Source: Billgrantia kenyensis (GTDB lineage: Bacteria > Pseudomonadota > Gammaproteobacteria > Pseudomonadales > Halomonadaceae). Taken from it: 64,000 nucleotides of DNA. The stretch spans positions 124,001-188,000 of the forward strand of contig NZ_JACEFT010000006.1 of the NCBI RefSeq assembly GCF_013697085.1, read 5' to 3'. Of the stretch, positions 1 through 10,367 are shown piece after piece. Position 1 is the stretch's first letter, and each line of letters starts with the position of its first letter. Position numbers and translations under genes: made by a program. Below the pieces are notes generated by a model. The model made no database searches and was not told where the DNA came from. It saw nothing but the letters and a program-made list of their open reading frames with translations.

Positions 1-932
<932 letters not shown>

Positions 933-1060
933 GAAAAGCGGAACTCCTGTGGGACGAATGGAGCGGCCCCCTGCAGCCAGGGGCGGCCATCAAGAATTCC
1001 CATATGGTAAAGAAAAGCACCGCGCTTGGCGATGCCGAGACCCGGCTTTGCCTGCCAGGC

Positions 1061-1393
1061 TCACGGATCGCTGACAACCGGCAGGAGCTCGTCGAGCCCA
1101 GCCACTCGGGTCAGGTTTGCCAGAGGCGGGGAAAGCTTGACGGCATCGATCGTGACAGCGGTGGAGCGCGCCTGGCGTGTCCACTCGAGCAACACGCTGA
1201 GTGCGGCGCTGCTGACACGGTCGACGCCGCAGAGGTCCAGCGTGATACGAGCACCTGCCGACTGCTCGGCAAGCCAGACCTTGCCGGCTTCGGCCAGCGG
1301 AGCCGCGATTTCGAAGTCGACATCGCCCCTGACGGCCAGCCCCTCCGAGCTGGCCTCCAGCGTGACATCTCCCCGTTCGAGCAGAAGGCTCAC
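1061..1393 (-). CDS. mlaB: STAS-domain protein MlaB, phospholipid ABC transporter subunit
   Basis: Cytoplasmic STAS-domain subunit of the Mla system, which moves phospholipid between the outer and inner membranes. In the family it binds the MlaF ATPase and supports its activity. The 110 residues are a single STAS domain. The conserved loop DRVSSAALSVLLEW (about residues 58-71) carries serines at the place of the functionally important hydroxyl residue. The start overlaps the mlaC stop by four bases, indicating translational coupling. It is the last gene of the mlaFEDCB operon. Confidence 0.88.
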   Translation of the reverse strand: MSLLLERGDVTLEASSEGLAVRGDVDFEIAAPLAEAGKVWLAEQSAGARITLDLCGVDRVSSAALSVLLEWTRQARSTAVTIDAVKLSPPLANLTRVAGLDELLPVVSDP

Positions 1394-2055
1394 GTGCTGC
1401 CGCCCTGCTCAAGCTCCTCGGCAGCGATCTCCGGCGACCAGTCAGCGATGACGGCATCGTAGTCGCGATTGTGGTCGCGCATGGCCTGGTCGAACTGATT
1501 GCGGAACGTCAGGCCCAGGTTGATACCATTGACGATGACATTGACCACCTTCCACTCCTCGCCAGTCAGGCGCAAGGTATAGCTGACCGGGTAGACGCTG
1601 CCATCCATCGCCACCACCTCCATGGCCACCGAAGCCTGATCCTCATGGCGCGGCGGGCGCCGGCTGTCGAGAACGCGAAGCTCACGGTAGTCGAAGGTCA
1701 CCAGGCCCTTGGTGTAGGTGTCGATCAGCGTCTGGCGAAAGACATTGACGAACCTCGAACGCTGCTGGGGGGTGGCATTCTGGAAGTAGCGCCCCATGAC
1801 GCTGGCGCCGATATAACGGAAGTCCGCGATATCGTCGAGACTATCGTCCACCAGCGCCTTCAGCTCATCCAGATTATTGGCGTAGTAGTCCTCGCGCCCT
1901 TCGATCTGCCCCATCAGCTCATTGATGCTGTCGCGAATGACCTGCTCTGGGCTGCGCTCAGGCGCCGCCACAGCGGCTGACAGACCGGCCAGCATCAGGC
2001 ACAAGGCGAGCGCCAGGCGGCGCAGCAAGGTGAAGGGAAGTGTCATCTGACGCAT
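1390..2055 (-). CDS. mlaC: Periplasmic phospholipid-binding protein MlaC
   Basis: Soluble periplasmic carrier that shuttles phospholipid between the outer-membrane MlaA complex and the inner-membrane MlaFEDB transporter. The 221-residue product has a signal peptide: basic start, hydrophobic stretch about residues 8-30, Ala-rich end AAVAA. A Tol_Tol_Ttg2-type domain follows, with RSRFVNVFRQTLIDTYTKGL and a C-terminal EEWKVVNVIVNGINLGLTFR strand. M4 could be the start instead of M1. It is 26 bases downstream of mlaD and overlaps mlaB. Confidence 0.93.
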   Translation of the reverse strand: MRQMTLPFTLLRRLALALCLMLAGLSAAVAAPERSPEQVIRDSINELMGQIEGREDYYANNLDELKALVDDSLDDIADFRYIGASVMGRYFQNATPQQRSRFVNVFRQTLIDTYTKGLVTFDYRELRVLDSRRPPRHEDQASVAMEVVAMDGSVYPVSYTLRLTGEEWKVVNVIVNGINLGLTFRNQFDQAMRDHNRDYDAVIADWSPEIAAEELEQGGST

Positions 2056-2081
2056 GATTCGACCTCAAGGAAAGTAAGCGA

Positions 2082-2546
2082 TTAGTCGCTGACCATATTG
2101 GACACGAACTGCTGGATCAGTTCCTCCAGCACGATCGCGGACTGGGTATCGCGAATGGTGTCGCCATCGACCAGCATCTCGGGGTCACCGCCGACGGTCA
2201 GCCCGATGTACTGCTCGCCCAGCAGGCCGGCCGTGAGGATCGCGGCCGTGGTATCGCGCGACAGCTGGCCCTCCAGCTCTGCATCCAGTTCGAGGATGAC
2301 ACGCGCATCGTACCAGTCGGTATCGAGCTCGATGGCGGTCACTCGCCCAACCGTGACGCCGGCCATCGTCACCCGCGCACGCGGCTTGAGGCTGCCGATA
2401 TTGGCAAAGTTGGCCTCGAGCCGGAAGGTATCGGTCGGCATGGTGAACGTCAGCCCGCTCACACGCAGCCCCAGGAACAGCAGCCCCAGGATGCCGGCCA
2501 GCATGAACAGGCCGACCCCGAGTTCCATTGTCTTGCTGCGCTTCAT
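2082..2546 (-). CDS. mlaD: MCE-domain phospholipid-binding subunit MlaD
   Basis: Membrane-anchored MCE protein that forms a hexameric ring on the periplasmic face of the Mla transporter and handles the lipid. The 154 residues have one N-terminal membrane segment (about residues 9-29) and one MCE domain. The domain shows LRVSGLTF and KPRARVTMAGVTVGRV, then the LLGEQYIGLTVGG pore-loop region (about residues 108-120). The length matches the short single-MCE MlaD type. It lies 37 bases after mlaE in the same operon. Confidence 0.93.
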   Translation of the reverse strand: MKRSKTMELGVGLFMLAGILGLLFLGLRVSGLTFTMPTDTFRLEANFANIGSLKPRARVTMAGVTVGRVTAIELDTDWYDARVILELDAELEGQLSRDTTAAILTAGLLGEQYIGLTVGGDPEMLVDGDTIRDTQSAIVLEELIQQFVSNMVSD

Positions 2547-2583
2547 CCTGCTTCTCCATTACGCGATAGATGCTCAAGGCGCA

Positions 2584-3366
2584 TCAGGAAAACCCTCCAA
2601 ACATCACCGCAGTGAGTACGAAATCGAGGCCCAGCACCGCCAGCGATGAGTAGACCACCGTGCGCGTGGTGGCGCGGGAGATACCTTCCGCCGTCGGCAC
2701 CAGGTCATATCCCTGGAAGACGGCAATCCAGGTAACGACCAGGGCGAAGACAAGGCTCTTGATCATGCCGTTGCCAACATCATCGATAAAGTCGACGCTG
2801 GCCTGCATGTTGCCCCAGTAGGAGCCTTCGAAGACGCCGAGCCACTCGACGCCCACCAGATACCCGCCGTAGACGCCAACCACGCTGAAACCGATGGTGA
2901 GCAGCGGTAATGCCACGAAGCCGGCCCACAGCCTGGGGGCTACCACTCGGCGCAGCGGGTCGACGCCGATCATCTCCATGCTGGTGAGCTGCTCGGTGGC
3001 CTTCATCAAACCGATTTCGGCGGTAAGGGCCGACCCGGCACGCCCGGCAAACAGCAGCGCCGCCACCACTGGCGACAGCTCCCGCAGCAGCGACAGCGCC
3101 ACCATCTGACCCAAGGCCTGTTCCGCACCGAAGTCGACCAGGATGGTGTAGCCCTGAAGCGCCAGCACCATGCCGATGAACAGCCCCGAGACGATGACGA
3201 TGGCCAGCGACAGCACGCCAACGAAATGCATCTGTCGCAGCCACAGGTACCACCCCTCACGGGAGGGTACTCCGACTGCTGCCTGGGCCAGGAACAGGGC
3301 CGAGCGCCCCAGCGCCTCGAGCACGTCGCAGCCGCGGCGACCGAGCCCAAGGATACGTTCGATCAT
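2584..3366 (-). CDS. mlaE: Phospholipid ABC transporter permease MlaE
   Basis: Inner-membrane permease of the Mla phospholipid transporter, 260 residues. It has the MlaE/YrbE family layout: an amphipathic N-terminus, then about five hydrophobic helices. The signature [16 protein letters not shown] followed by [17 protein letters not shown] (about residues 110-150) is the cytoplasmic loop that contacts the MlaF ATPase. The ATG overlaps the mlaF stop by four bases, so transporter subunits are translationally coupled. Confidence 0.95.
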   Translation of the reverse strand: MIERILGLGRRGCDVLEALGRSALFLAQAAVGVPSREGWYLWLRQMHFVGVLSLAIVIVSGLFIGMVLALQGYTILVDFGAEQALGQMVALSLLRELSPVVAALLFAGRAGSALTAEIGLMKATEQLTSMEMIGVDPLRRVVAPRLWAGFVALPLLTIGFSVVGVYGGYLVGVEWLGVFEGSYWGNMQASVDFIDDVGNGMIKSLVFALVVTWIAVFQGYDLVPTAEGISRATTRTVVYSSLAVLGLDFVLTAVMFGGFS

Positions 3367-4208
3367 GACCGCCCCTCCTGGTTCAGGATGTCACGGTAGA
3401 ATTCCGGTGCCGGGTAATGAAAGGGCACAGGGCCGTCCGGCTCGCCATGCACGAACTGGCTGACGCGGGGGTCCTGGTCGACATCGAGACTGGTTGGCGT
3501 GCCATGAGCCATGACCTCTCCATCGGCAATGACATAGACGTAATCGGCAATCGACAACGCCTCGGGAATATCGTGCGACACCACGACGGAAGTGAGGCCC
3601 AGTGCCTGGTTGAGCTTTTTTATCAGCTGCACCAGAACGCCCTTGGAAATAGGATCCTGGCCGACGAACGGCTCATCGTAGAGCACCAGGTCCGGGTCCA
3701 GCGCAATGGCCCGAGCCAGGGCGACGCGACGGGCCATACCGCCGGAAAGTTCGGAGGGCATCAGTTCGCGGGCACCACGCAGACCTACCGCCTGCAGCTT
3801 CATCAACACCAGGTCGCGGACCATGGCTTCCGGCAGGTCGGTGTGCACCCGCAGCGGAAACGCCACATTCTCGAACACGCTGAGGTCGGAGAACAGTGCC
3901 CCGCTCTGGAACAGCATGCCCATGCGCCGACGCAGCCCGAACAGCGCCTTGCGCGACAGCGCATGCACGTCGTGGCCGTCGATCAGGACGCGGCCGACAT
4001 CCGGCACGAGCTGGCCGCCGATCAGCTTGAGCAGCGTGGTCTTGCCGGTGCCGCTGGGCCCCATGATGGCGGTGATCCTGCCGCGAGGAATCTGCAACTC
4101 AACGCCGCTGAAGATGGTCTTTTCACCACGCGAGAAGTGCAGGCCCTTCACCTCCACGAGGGGGGAATCGATCATGCTGCAAGGTCCAGGAAAAAAATTA
4201 TCGAACAT
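3363..4208 (-). CDS. mlaF: Phospholipid ABC transporter ATPase MlaF
   Basis: ATPase that powers Mla phospholipid transport at the inner membrane. Visible motifs are Walker [10 protein letters not shown] (residues 50-58), the signature [14 protein letters not shown], Walker B LVLYDEPF and the switch histidine in SVVVSHD. The start chosen at 4208 has AGGA seven bases upstream and gives 281 residues. A second ATG at 4175 (MIDSPLVEV) would match the shorter E. coli protein but lacks a ribosome-binding site. It is the first gene of the leftward mlaFEDCB operon and diverges from yrbG across about 109 bases. Confidence 0.94.
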   Translation of the reverse strand: MFDNFFPGPCSMIDSPLVEVKGLHFSRGEKTIFSGVELQIPRGRITAIMGPSGTGKTTLLKLIGGQLVPDVGRVLIDGHDVHALSRKALFGLRRRMGMLFQSGALFSDLSVFENVAFPLRVHTDLPEAMVRDLVLMKLQAVGLRGARELMPSELSGGMARRVALARAIALDPDLVLYDEPFVGQDPISKGVLVQLIKKLNQALGLTSVVVSHDIPEALSIADYVYVIADGEVMAHGTPTSLDVDQDPRVSQFVHGEPDGPVPFHYPAPEFYRDILNQEGRS

Positions 4209-4317
4209 CGTATCCTAATCCTGTCTTCCGGCGCCAGCCTGCACGCGCCGCGGCTTGCACATGAGCCACCGAAGACGTCTAATGTGCCACCTCATATCCT
4301 TGACGCGACCACTCACC

Positions 4318-5265
4318 ATGCTGCTGCCTGTCACTGCGATCGCCCTGGGCCTGGCCGTGCTCGTGTGGAGCGCCGACCGCTTCGTCAATGCCGCCGCCGC
4401 CACCGCGAGTCGTACCGGGTTGAGCACCATGCTGATTGGCATGACCGTGGTGGCCCTGGGCACCTCGGCGCCGGAGATCGTGGTGGCGGTGTTTGCCGCC
4501 CTGGAAGGCCTGCCCAACTTGGCAACGGGCAACGCCCTGGGCTCCAATATCGCCAACATCGGCCTGGTACTGGGCTTGACGGCCCTGGTGAGACCGATCC
4601 CCGTTCGATTCTCGCTGGTAAGGCGTGAGCTCCCGCTGCTACTGGGCGCTACCGGCCTGGCCGGCTATGCGCTGGCTAACGGCATCCTGGGGCGCTTCGA
4701 TGCGCTTTTCCTGAGTTTATTGCTGGTCTTCAGCCTGTGGTGGCTGCTGCGCGCGGACACCCCTGACGTTGCGCCAAGCGAAGCCATTCCCGCCATGACC
4801 CTCGGCAAGGCCCTCGCCTGGCTGACCTTCACCCTGTTGCTGCTGGCAATCAGCTCCCGCTCGCTGGTGTGGGGGGCCAGTGAACTGGCCCGCGGCCTGG
4901 GCATCAGCGAACTGCTCATCGGCCTCACCGTGGTGGCAGTGGGGACCAGCCTGCCCGAGCTCGCCGCGTGCATTGCCAGCGCCATCAAGCGCCATCACGA
5001 CCTGGCCATCGGCAACGTCATCGGTTCCAATCTGTTCAACCTCCTGGCCGTGTTGCCGATTCCAGGTCTACTGGCGCCTGGTCTGATCGATCCCGCTGCC
5101 GCCAGCCGGGACTTTCCCATCATGCTGATGCTGACGCTCGGCATGGGCATGTTCCTGCTGTGGTTCCGGCATGGCGAGCTCGGTCGACTGCCCGGAGCCC
5201 TCTTTCTGGGCACCTACCTGGTCTACCTGACCTGGCTGGCCGCTGCCGCCAGTGGCGCCACTTGA
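4318..5265 (+). CDS. yrbG: Calcium/sodium antiporter, YrbG family
   Basis: K+-dependent Na+/Ca2+-exchanger-related membrane protein of about 315 residues. Two inverted halves each carry the family's alpha repeat: GMTVVALGTSAPEIVVA near residue 41 and GLTVVAVGTSLPELAAC near residue 200, both followed by a GNxxGSNxxN motif. About ten hydrophobic helices are predicted by eye. The ATG at 4318 is preferred because the 21 upstream in-frame residues are basic and unlike the family. It heads the rightward kds–lpt group, as in E. coli. Ion specificity is inferred from the family only. Confidence 0.88.
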   Translation: MLLPVTAIALGLAVLVWSADRFVNAAAATASRTGLSTMLIGMTVVALGTSAPEIVVAVFAALEGLPNLATGNALGSNIANIGLVLGLTALVRPIPVRFSLVRRELPLLLGATGLAGYALANGILGRFDALFLSLLLVFSLWWLLRADTPDVAPSEAIPAMTLGKALAWLTFTLLLLAISSRSLVWGASELARGLGISELLIGLTVVAVGTSLPELAACIASAIKRHHDLAIGNVIGSNLFNLLAVLPIPGLLAPGLIDPAAASRDFPIMLMLTLGMGMFLLWFRHGELGRLPGALFLGTYLVYLTWLAAAASGAT

Positions 5266-5297
5266 GCGAATCCACGCAAAGGACAACAATCATCGAC

Positions 5298-6314
5298 ATG
5301 AGCACCGACGCTTCAACACCGACACCTCGGAATACTCCTGCCGAAGGGGACTCCGCCATGCGGGCAAGCGCTCGTCGCACCCTGCAGGTCGAGGAGCTGG
5401 CCCTGGCCGCACTCAGCAAGCGGCTGGACACTCATTTCGACCGCGCCTGCGAACTGATGCTCGCCTGTCGGGGCCGCGTGGTGGTAACCGGCATGGGGAA
5501 ATCGGGCCATATCGCCGGCAAGATCGCCGCCACTTTGGCCAGCACGGGAACGCCGGCCTTCTTCGTCCACCCCGGCGAGGCCAGCCATGGCGACCTGGGG
5601 ATGATCACGCCGGGCGACGTGGTACTGGCGCTGTCGAACTCCGGTGAAACAGCCGAAGTCACCGCCCTGCTGCCACTGCTCAAGCGAATCGGCACCCCGC
5701 TGATCAGTATGACCGGGCGCCCCGGCTCGACGCTCGCACGCCACGCCGATGCCCACCTCGACGCCGGTGTCGAGCGCGAGGCCTGCCCGCTGGACCTGGC
5801 GCCAACGGCCTCGACCACCGCAGCGCTGGCGATGGGCGATGCCCTGGCCGTGGCACTGCTCGAGGCGCGCGGTTTCACCGCCGAGGAGTTTGCCCTTTCG
5901 CACCCCGGCGGCAGCCTGGGAAAGCGCCTTCTGTTGCGCGTGTGCGACCTGATGCACCAGGGAGACAGGCTGCCGTGCGTACCACTGGGCAGCCCACTGC
6001 GCGACGCTCTTCTCGAAATCACCCGCCAGGGACTGGGCTTTACTTGCGTGGTCGATGATCGGAATCGCCTCATCGGTGTCTATACCGACGGCGACCTGCG
6101 CCGCACGCTCGACCAGCACCAGGATCTCGGCTCGCTGACGGTAGATGAGGTGATGACCTGCCCAGGCAAGCGTATCGCCCCCGACGTGCTGGCTGCAGAG
6201 GCAGTGCGCGTGATGGAGGACAATCGGATAACGGCACTGGCTGTCGTCGACGAGAACGGACACCCGGTCGGTGCCCTGCATATGCACGATCTGCTGCGAA
6301 GCGGCGTGATCTGA
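5298..6314 (+). CDS. kdsD: D-arabinose 5-phosphate isomerase KdsD
   Basis: Converts D-ribulose 5-phosphate to D-arabinose 5-phosphate, the precursor of Kdo in LPS. The 338 residues comprise a sugar-isomerase (SIS) domain and then two CBS domains. The SIS domain shows GMGKSGH at 65-71, HPGEASHGD at 91-99 and SNSGET. The CBS pair begins near VCDLMHQGDRLP and runs to the C-terminus. The reading frame extends upstream into yrbG, but the ATG at 5298 fits the family. It lies 32 bases after yrbG and 24 before kdsC. Confidence 0.95.
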   Translation: MSTDASTPTPRNTPAEGDSAMRASARRTLQVEELALAALSKRLDTHFDRACELMLACRGRVVVTGMGKSGHIAGKIAATLASTGTPAFFVHPGEASHGDLGMITPGDVVLALSNSGETAEVTALLPLLKRIGTPLISMTGRPGSTLARHADAHLDAGVEREACPLDLAPTASTTAALAMGDALAVALLEARGFTAEEFALSHPGGSLGKRLLLRVCDLMHQGDRLPCVPLGSPLRDALLEITRQGLGFTCVVDDRNRLIGVYTDGDLRRTLDQHQDLGSLTVDEVMTCPGKRIAPDVLAAEAVRVMEDNRITALAVVDENGHPVGALHMHDLLRSGVI

Positions 6315-6338
6315 CTCTACTCTGACCAAGGAAACCCC

Positions 6339-6893
6339 ATGGCCCTGGCCACTACCCTCGACCCGCGATTACTCGACCGACTGCGCAAGATTCGCCTGCT
6401 GGCGCTGGATGTGGACGGCGTACTCACCGACGGGCGACTCTACTTCCAGGCCGATGGCGTGGAAATCAAGGCGTTTCATACCCAGGACGGCCTGGGCATC
6501 AAGCTGCTGCGTCGCGCTGGCTTGCAGGTCGCCATCCTGACCGGGCGCGAGTCACCCATGGTCAGCCATCGCGCCGCGGCCCTGGGCATCGACCACGTCT
6601 TCCAAAGCTGTGAGGACAAGCTTGCTACGCTGCGCATGCTGTGCACCCGTACGGGCATCGAGCTGGAGCAGGTGGCCTACTGCGGCGATGACCTGCCCGA
6701 CCTGGCCCCCATGCAGCGCGCCGGCCTGGGCTTCACCGTTCCCGGCACTCCGCCCTATATCCGCGCCAAGGCCGACTACATCACCGAGCGCAGCGGCGGG
6801 CACGGTGCCGTGCGTGAAATCTGCGACATGCTGCTGGATGCGCAAGGCCACCGCGACGCCCTGATCGACACCTACCTTCACGGCAAGCGCTGA
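6339..6893 (+). CDS. kdsC: 3-deoxy-D-manno-octulosonate 8-phosphate phosphatase KdsC
   Basis: HAD-superfamily phosphatase that removes phosphate from Kdo-8-phosphate to give free Kdo for lipid A glycosylation. The 184 residues hold the nucleophile motif DVDGVLTDG (residues 24-32) with the HAD Asp-x-Asp. Also present are the motif II threonine in AILTGRES and the motif III/IV region YCGDDLPDLAPM. It follows kdsD closely and precedes lptC by 12 bases, the usual order. Confidence 0.95.
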   Translation: MALATTLDPRLLDRLRKIRLLALDVDGVLTDGRLYFQADGVEIKAFHTQDGLGIKLLRRAGLQVAILTGRESPMVSHRAAALGIDHVFQSCEDKLATLRMLCTRTGIELEQVAYCGDDLPDLAPMQRAGLGFTVPGTPPYIRAKADYITERSGGHGAVREICDMLLDAQGHRDALIDTYLHGKR

Positions 6894-6905
6894 GGCCTCC
6901 CGCTG

Positions 6906-7529
6906 ATGCCATTTCGGCTGCCCCGCCCCACGTTTCGCGTCTGGCTGATCCTGCTGCTGCTGGTACTGGGCGGCATGATCGCGTGGCTGGACCCGTGGCA
7001 GGCGCCCACGCCCGGCCCGGTGCCTACCGATGCTGCCGGCGAACCCGACTACTTCCTCGAAGAAGCGCGCCTGACCCGTTTCGACACCGAGGGCCGGGCG
7101 CATCAGCGCCTGGAGAGCCCTCGCCTGGTCCATACGCCCCATGACGACGTCACGCGCACCGTCACACCGCTCGCCCATCTCGTGGACCGCGAGGGCAGGC
7201 TGTGGGTGGCCAGCGGCAAGGAAGGCAAGCTCGGCCCAGGCGGGAACCCGCTGACCCTCACCGGCGATGCTCGCCTTTTCGCCCCCGAGGAGCGTTGGCA
7301 GCTCGACACCGAGATCCTGCACTTCGACGCCGATGTTGGCCACGCCTGGAGCGACACACCAGCCCTTCTGCAACAGCCCCCGCAGCGGATGCGCGGCGAG
7401 CGATTCGATGCCTGGATCCATGACAACCGGGCACGTTTGACCGACAATGTGCGCGGCCACCACCCCCCGGAAGGCGCTCAGCCAGAGCAGCCCGCAGAAG
7501 CCGTAGACCTGGAGGATTTCACGCCATGA
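6906..7529 (+). CDS. lptC: LPS export protein LptC
   Basis: Bitopic inner-membrane protein that takes LPS from LptB2FG and passes it to periplasmic LptA. The 207 residues show one N-terminal membrane segment (about residues 12-28) and then a periplasmic beta-jellyroll domain with the family phrase DYFLEEARLTRFDTEG. The C-terminus, rich in Pro, Gln and Glu, extends past the usual end. Its stop overlaps the lptA start by four bases. Confidence 0.9.
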   Translation: MPFRLPRPTFRVWLILLLLVLGGMIAWLDPWQAPTPGPVPTDAAGEPDYFLEEARLTRFDTEGRAHQRLESPRLVHTPHDDVTRTVTPLAHLVDREGRLWVASGKEGKLGPGGNPLTLTGDARLFAPEERWQLDTEILHFDADVGHAWSDTPALLQQPPQRMRGERFDAWIHDNRARLTDNVRGHHPPEGAQPEQPAEAVDLEDFTP

Positions 7530-8053
7530 AGCGATACCAGCTCCCAACCGCCCGAACGTTGCTGACACTGGCGCTGGTTGGCATGGCGTGGGGCATCACC
7601 CCGGCCCTGGCGCAGCAGCGTGACGCCGAGCAACCCATCGAGGTGGAGGCCGACCAGCTTGACCTCGACGACGTCGCCGGTACCGCGGTCTATACCGGCG
7701 AGGTCGACATTCGCCAGGGCACCATGCGCATCACCGGTGACCGCGTGGAGATCCGCCGCAACGCGGCCGGCGAACTGTCCCGTGCCACGGCACACGGCGA
7801 GCGCGCCTACATCGAGCAACAGCCCGACCCCGAGCAGCCCGTGGTACGCGGCTGGGGCCGTACGATCATCTACCATGTGGCCGAACGCCGCGTGGAATTG
7901 ATCGACCGCGCCGAACTGCACCAGGGCGGGGACACCTTCGATGGCGGCTATCTCGAATACTTCCTCGACCGTCGCGTGGTTCAGGCCCGCGCCGAGAGCG
8001 AAGGCGTCGAAGGACGCCAGCGCATTCGCATGACCCTGCAGCCGGAGCGCTGA
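7526..8053 (+). CDS. lptA: LPS transport periplasmic protein LptA
   Basis: Periplasmic beta-jellyroll protein that polymerises into the LPS bridge between the membranes. The 175 residues begin with a clear signal peptide (hydrophobic stretch about residues 11-24, cleavage after ALA near residue 28). The OstA-like domain follows, with [19 protein letters not shown] and [14 protein letters not shown]. It overlaps lptC by four bases and ends one base before lptB, so the three are tightly coupled. Confidence 0.93.
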   Translation: MKRYQLPTARTLLTLALVGMAWGITPALAQQRDAEQPIEVEADQLDLDDVAGTAVYTGEVDIRQGTMRITGDRVEIRRNAAGELSRATAHGERAYIEQQPDPEQPVVRGWGRTIIYHVAERRVELIDRAELHQGGDTFDGGYLEYFLDRRVVQARAESEGVEGRQRIRMTLQPER

Positions 8054-8054
8054 C

Positions 8055-8786
8055 ATGGCGATGAAGACCCTGCATGCCCGACACCTGGCCAAGAGCTACA
8101 AGCGGCGTCGTGTGGTGCAAGACATCAGCCTCTCCATCGAGCAGGGCTGCGTGGTAGGGCTACTGGGTCCCAACGGGGCCGGCAAGACCACCTCGTTCTA
8201 CATGATCGTCGGCCTGGTGAAAGCCGATGCAGGCAACGTCTGCATCGACGATCTCGACCTCACGAAGCGTGCCATGCACGAGCGCGCCAGAGCGGGAATC
8301 GGCTACCTTCCCCAGGAGGCGTCGATCTTCCGCAAGCTTTCGGTGGCTGACAACATCCTGGCCATACTTGAAACGCGCAAGGACCTGGATCGCCAGGGGC
8401 GACAGCAGCGCCTGGAGAAGTTGCTCGAGGATTTTCACGTCACCCATATTCGTGACAACCTGGGCATGAGCCTCTCCGGCGGCGAGCGACGCAGAGTCGA
8501 GATCGCCCGGGCGCTGGCCACCGAGCCGGCATTCATTCTGCTGGATGAGCCGTTCGCCGGCGTCGACCCGATCTCGGTGGGCGAGATAAAAGGTATCATT
8601 CGCCAGCTCAAGGCGCGTGACATCGGCGTACTGATCACCGATCACAATGTCCGCGAAACGCTGGACATCTGCGACTCCGCCTACATCGTCGGAGACGGCC
8701 AGATCATCGCCCAGGGGGACGCCGGGGAGATCCTCGCCAACCAGCGGGTGCGTGAGGTCTATCTCGGGGAAGACTTCCGCCTATAG
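8055..8786 (+). CDS. lptB: LPS export ABC transporter ATPase LptB
   Basis: Cytoplasmic ATPase of the LptB2FG complex that extracts LPS from the inner membrane. The 243 residues show Walker [10 protein letters not shown] (from residue 38), a Q loop in [14 protein letters not shown], the signature [16 protein letters not shown], Walker [14 protein letters not shown] and the switch region ITDHNVRE. It closes the kds–lpt cluster. rpoN follows after 158 bases that hold a hairpin and a separate promoter candidate. Confidence 0.97.
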   Translation: MAMKTLHARHLAKSYKRRRVVQDISLSIEQGCVVGLLGPNGAGKTTSFYMIVGLVKADAGNVCIDDLDLTKRAMHERARAGIGYLPQEASIFRKLSVADNILAILETRKDLDRQGRQQRLEKLLEDFHVTHIRDNLGMSLSGGERRRVEIARALATEPAFILLDEPFAGVDPISVGEIKGIIRQLKARDIGVLITDHNVRETLDICDSAYIVGDGQIIAQGDAGEILANQRVREVYLGEDFRL

Positions 8787-8790
8787 CGCA

Positions 8791-8809
8791 CTTGCCCTCC
8801 CTTGGCAAG
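8791..8809 (+). terminator. Hairpin after lptB, possible weak terminator
   Basis: A six-base-pair perfect stem (CTTGCC / GGCAAG) with a seven-base loop begins four bases after the lptB stop. No T tract follows, so intrinsic termination would be inefficient. Confidence 0.35.
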
Positions 8810-8856
8810 CAGCTGTTATCGCATCGAAATATATCCAAAGGCACGAATATTGCCAA

Positions 8857-8872
8857 TGGCATGCTTCTTGCT
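8857..8872 (+). promoter_or_regulatory. Candidate sigma-54 (-24/-12) promoter upstream of rpoN
   Basis: TGGCATGCTTCTTGCT fits the sigma-54 consensus (TGGCAC, four or five bases, TTGC). The GG (8858-8859) and GC (8870-8871) are exactly ten bases apart, as required. A start about 12 bases downstream would leave a leader of about 60 bases before the rpoN ATG. A TGCCA-A-TGGCA palindrome (8851-8861) overlaps the -24 element. This points to sigma-54 autoregulation but rests on sequence match alone. Confidence 0.5.
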
Positions 8873-8944
8873 AAGCTTTCACTTGCAAGACGACGATGGC
8901 AAGTCTAGGGTAGAGCTTTTCCGGCAAATGAGCCCATTATTCTC

Positions 8945-10366
8945 ATGGCCATGAAAGCATCTTTGCAACTGCGAGTCGGCACACAGCTGACCATGACCCC
9001 ACAGCTGCAGCAGGCCATTGCCCTGCTGCAGCTTTCGACCCTCGACCTGCGCCAGGAGATCCAGCAGGCCCTCGAGTCCAACCCCATGCTCGAACTCGAC
9101 GACGGCTTCGGTGAACAGGCCGTCAACGAGACCCAGAGCGACGACTGGGCCAGCGAGATCCCCAGCGAACTCTCCACCGACAGTGACTGGGCCGATACCT
9201 ATCCCGACCATGCCGCAAGCGCCGGCAGCGGCTCGGGTGAGGGACCCGACTTCGAACGCCAGGCCTCGGGCCAGAGCCTCGCCGGCCACCTGATCTGGCA
9301 GCTGGCCATGACCGACCTGAGCGAGCGCCAGCGAATCATTGCCGAGAGCCTGATCGATGCAATCGACGGCGCAGGGTACATGACCCAGCCGCTTGAAGAG
9401 ATTCGCGACGGCCTGCGCCAGCAGGGCCTCGATGGATTGCCGACCCGTGAGGTCGAGCAGGTGCTGCTGCGCTTGCAGCAGTTCGAGCCCACCGGCGTCT
9501 TCGCACGCGACCTGCGCGAGTGCCTGATGCTGCAACTGGCAGCCCTGCCCGACGACACCCCCCTGCTGCCCCAGGCAAGGCGCCTGGTACGCCAGTTCCT
9601 CGAAGCGCTGGCAGCGGATGACCGACGTTTGCTCAAGCGTCGCCTGGGGCTGGACGATGAAGCGCTGGACGATGCCATCAGCCTGGTGCGCTCGCTGAAT
9701 CCACGTCCCGGCAGCGAATACGCCGAGGTAAGCAGCAACTACGTCACCCCCGACCTTGTCGCCTATCACGACGAATCCGGCTGGCGCGTCGAGCTCAATT
9801 CAGAGGCCCTGCCCCGGCTGCGCATCCAGCCCGACTACATGGCCCTGGTGCGACGCGCCGACAAGAGCCAGGATAACCAGTTCCTCAAGGATCACCTGCA
9901 GGAAGCTCGCTGGCTGATGAAGAGCCTGGCCAGCCGCAACGACACCCTGCTGCGAGTGGGACGCGAGATCATGGCACGCCAGATCGAGTTTCTCGAGCAA
10001 GGTGAAGAAGCCATGAAACCCCTGGTACTGGCCGATATCGCACAGGCCGTGGAGATGCACGAGTCGACCATTTCACGTGTCACGACACAGAAGTTCATTC
10101 ACACGCCCCGCGGCGTCTTCGAACTGAAGTACTTCTTCTCCAGCCACGTGGGCGGCAACGGCGAAGGGGATGCCCACTCCAGCACCGCGATCCGCGCCCG
10201 GATTCGCAAGCTGATAGCCGACGAGCCACCTCGCAAGCCACTCTCCGACAGCCGCCTGGTGAGCCTGCTGGCGGAAGACGGTATCCAGGTGGCACGTCGC
10301 ACCGTAGCCAAGTATCGTGAGGCCTTGGGCATTCCCTCTTCCAGCGAACGCAAGCGTTTTCGGTGA
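8945..10366 (+). CDS. rpoN: RNA polymerase sigma-54 factor RpoN
   Basis: Alternative sigma factor for promoters of the -24/-12 type, which need AAA+ enhancer-binding activators. The 473 residues have the full layout. A Gln/Leu-rich region I (MTPQLQQAIALLQLS, about residues 17-31) is followed by an acidic region II, the core-binding domain, and a helix-turn-helix near HESTISRVTTQKF. The RpoN box ARRTVAKYRE is at residues 450-459. It heads the group rpoN–hpf–ptsN–rapZ–ptsO. The upstream region carries a possible sigma-54 promoter. Confidence 0.97.
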   Translation: MAMKASLQLRVGTQLTMTPQLQQAIALLQLSTLDLRQEIQQALESNPMLELDDGFGEQAVNETQSDDWASEIPSELSTDSDWADTYPDHAASAGSGSGEGPDFERQASGQSLAGHLIWQLAMTDLSERQRIIAESLIDAIDGAGYMTQPLEEIRDGLRQQGLDGLPTREVEQVLLRLQQFEPTGVFARDLRECLMLQLAALPDDTPLLPQARRLVRQFLEALAADDRRLLKRRLGLDDEALDDAISLVRSLNPRPGSEYAEVSSNYVTPDLVAYHDESGWRVELNSEALPRLRIQPDYMALVRRADKSQDNQFLKDHLQEARWLMKSLASRNDTLLRVGREIMARQIEFLEQGEEAMKPLVLADIAQAVEMHESTISRVTTQKFIHTPRGVFELKYFFSSHVGGNGEGDAHSSTAIRARIRKLIADEPPRKPLSDSRLVSLLAEDGIQVARRTVAKYREALGIPSSSERKRFR

Positions 10367-10367
10367 G

